DNA of 33,055 bases from Cephaloticoccus sp. GTDB lineage: Bacteria; Verrucomicrobiota; Verrucomicrobiia; Opitutales; Opitutaceae. This document shows positions 32,332 to 33,055 of this stretch, in pieces; position 1 is the stretch's first letter; the number at the start of each line of letters is the position of its first letter. The position numbers and the translations under genes are program-made. The notes beneath the pieces were generated by a model. That model was not told the DNA's origin. It did no database searches and saw only the letters and a program-made list of their open reading frames with translations. Location of the stretch: positions 1-33,055 of the forward strand of contig JAIPJW010000022.1 of NCBI GenBank assembly GCA_021734075.1, given 5' to 3'.

Positions 32332-33055
32332 TCATCCAACGCCAGCGGTGATTTGGTTCGAAGGGAAAAGCTGAGGAAAGTAGGTATCGTGCACCTTGGC
32401 AGGGAGTCCAAGCCGCACCGGTGCCTTGGGCGAATCAGATACCAGCAATCCTGCCTTGATCGCCAAGGTAAGAGCGGACCGGCCAGTGCGATCGCCCATC
32501 CCCACAATCCGCGCAGCTTCACCACGCGGAAATTCGCCGCGGAACAATGCCTCGCGCAGGAGCAGGAAAACGCGATCCGCAGACGGCCCCACTTGTGGAT
32601 CCACCACACGGACGTAGTGCTCAATGCGCCGCTCCAACTGGTCGAGATCCAGCACCCGTTCCATGAATGCGATTTGATCCACCATAACCCGCAGCGTGAA
32701 CTGGCAGAAATGCCATAGCGCGCGCTCACTCAGGTGACCACGGCCATCAGCAGGATTCGAACTGCTCCGCTCCTGGTCGGCATTGGCCAGTTGCTGATAG
32801 TATTCGGCACGATGATGCGCAAACCCGCGCGACAAGGACCAGAGGCCGCCGCCGTCGATGCCGAGTTGCCGTATCACGGCGTCTGAAAAGAGTCTCCCGA
32901 CTCGGCCGTTGCCGTCTCGAAAGGGATGAATCCAAGCCAGGCGGTGATGACCCGCACCAATCGCAATGATGCGCCAAATCCGGGAAAGATCAGCCGATTC
33001 GTATCGCCATTGGAAATGGGCCAGCAGGTCGGGGATAAGCTGATGCGGCGGTCCG
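32332..33055 (-). CDS. Fic family protein (partial at right edge)
   Basis: The frame is open from the right edge, so the N-terminus is missing; 240 residues are visible. The Fic motif HPFRDGNGRVGR (bases 32893-32928) is intact, including the catalytic His, the acidic residue and the GNGR anion hole. It should therefore transfer AMP or another nucleotide-derived group to a protein target. Upstream is the helix around IPDLLAHFQWRY, downstream the LWSLSRGFAHHRAEYY segment. The C-terminal 80 residues form a winged-helix-like domain (EAARIVGMGDRTGRSALTLA). No inhibitory S/T-x3-E-G/N motif is visible, but it could be in the missing N-terminus. No antitoxin gene is seen downstream. Confidence 0.9.
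   Translation of the reverse strand, partial: GPPHQLIPDLLAHFQWRYESADLSRIWRIIAIGAGHHRLAWIHPFRDGNGRVGRLFSDAVIRQLGIDGGGLWSLSRGFAHHRAEYYQQLANADQERSSSNPADGRGHLSERALWHFCQFTLRVMVDQIAFMERVLDLDQLERRIEHYVRVVDPQVGPSADRVFLLLREALFRGEFPRGEAARIVGMGDRTGRSALTLAIKAGLLVSDSPKAPVRLGLPAKVHDTYFPQLFPSNQITAGVG

Noticed and set aside
32084-32335. 83-codon minus ORF just after the Fic stop, considered as an antitoxin or partner
   Set aside because: It has no family resemblance, overlaps the plus-strand recombinase-tail frame and has no ribosome site, so it is probably non-coding.

Overview
The window is a 33 kb piece of a GC-rich bacterial chromosome, about 60% GC by eye. The gene content suggests the PVC superphylum, most likely Verrucomicrobiota of the Opitutae type. 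The clues are a paired DUF1800/Tat-exported DUF1501 module, a Gram-negative envelope set (YdbH/YnbE/YdbL, a TonB-type C-terminal domain, a lipoprotein), a zinc-ligand-poor DksA/TraR protein, and housekeeping genes scattered in short runs. The taxonomic placement is an inference, since there is no rRNA in the window. Gene density is high and many start sites have only weak Shine-Dalgarno sequences.

Layout. 1-836: the 3' end of a methyltransferase gene and a GNAT acetyltransferase, both on plus. 849-5896: a five-gene minus-strand run, transcribed ydbH-like, ynbE-like, ydbL-like, DUF1800, DUF1501. The first three are the small intermembrane-bridge module of the outer-membrane lipid transport field. 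6177-7832: a plus-strand pair, an acyl carrier protein and a catalytically complete ketosynthase. 7834-15097: a minus-strand run argH, MFS transporter, mutL, glgP (glycogen phosphorylase). 15196-16468: a small exported protein and a short-chain dehydrogenase. 16584-19278: tRNA-Ala(CGC), a Lys/Ala-tailed carbohydrate-binding-like protein, a DUF374 acyltransferase, an unknown protein, then tRNA-Arg(TCT) and tRNA-Asp(GTC) with a good terminator. 19401-22742: a YacL-type membrane PIN/TRAM protein with a tiny membrane ORF in front, an EVE-domain protein, and a membrane-anchored coiled-coil protein ending in a degenerate FGE-like domain. 22852-26409: the run tyrA, aroA, cmk, plsC, with overlapping start and stop codons at aroA/cmk/plsC. 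26599-30976: a TonB-C-like small exported protein, pdxH, trpS, a left-handed beta-helix protein, a Gfo/Idh/MocA oxidoreductase and the DksA/TraR-like protein.

31000-33055 looks different: fewer recognisable genes, lower GC, small orphan ORFs, a strong hairpin, a tRNA-Gly-like 3' end embedded in an ORF that resembles the tail of a site-specific recombinase gene, and a Fic-domain protein running off the right edge. This looks like the edge or scar of a mobile or accessory segment.

Most of the window is ordinary core genome. I do not see a clear new multi-gene system. The most unusual points are a MutL whose three endonuclease metal-site motifs are all degenerate, an orphan ACP-ketosynthase pair, a half-length YdbH, a histone-like Lys/Ala tail on a carbohydrate-binding-like domain, tandem inverted repeats at 17304-17382, and duplication of the 3' flank of tRNA-Arg.
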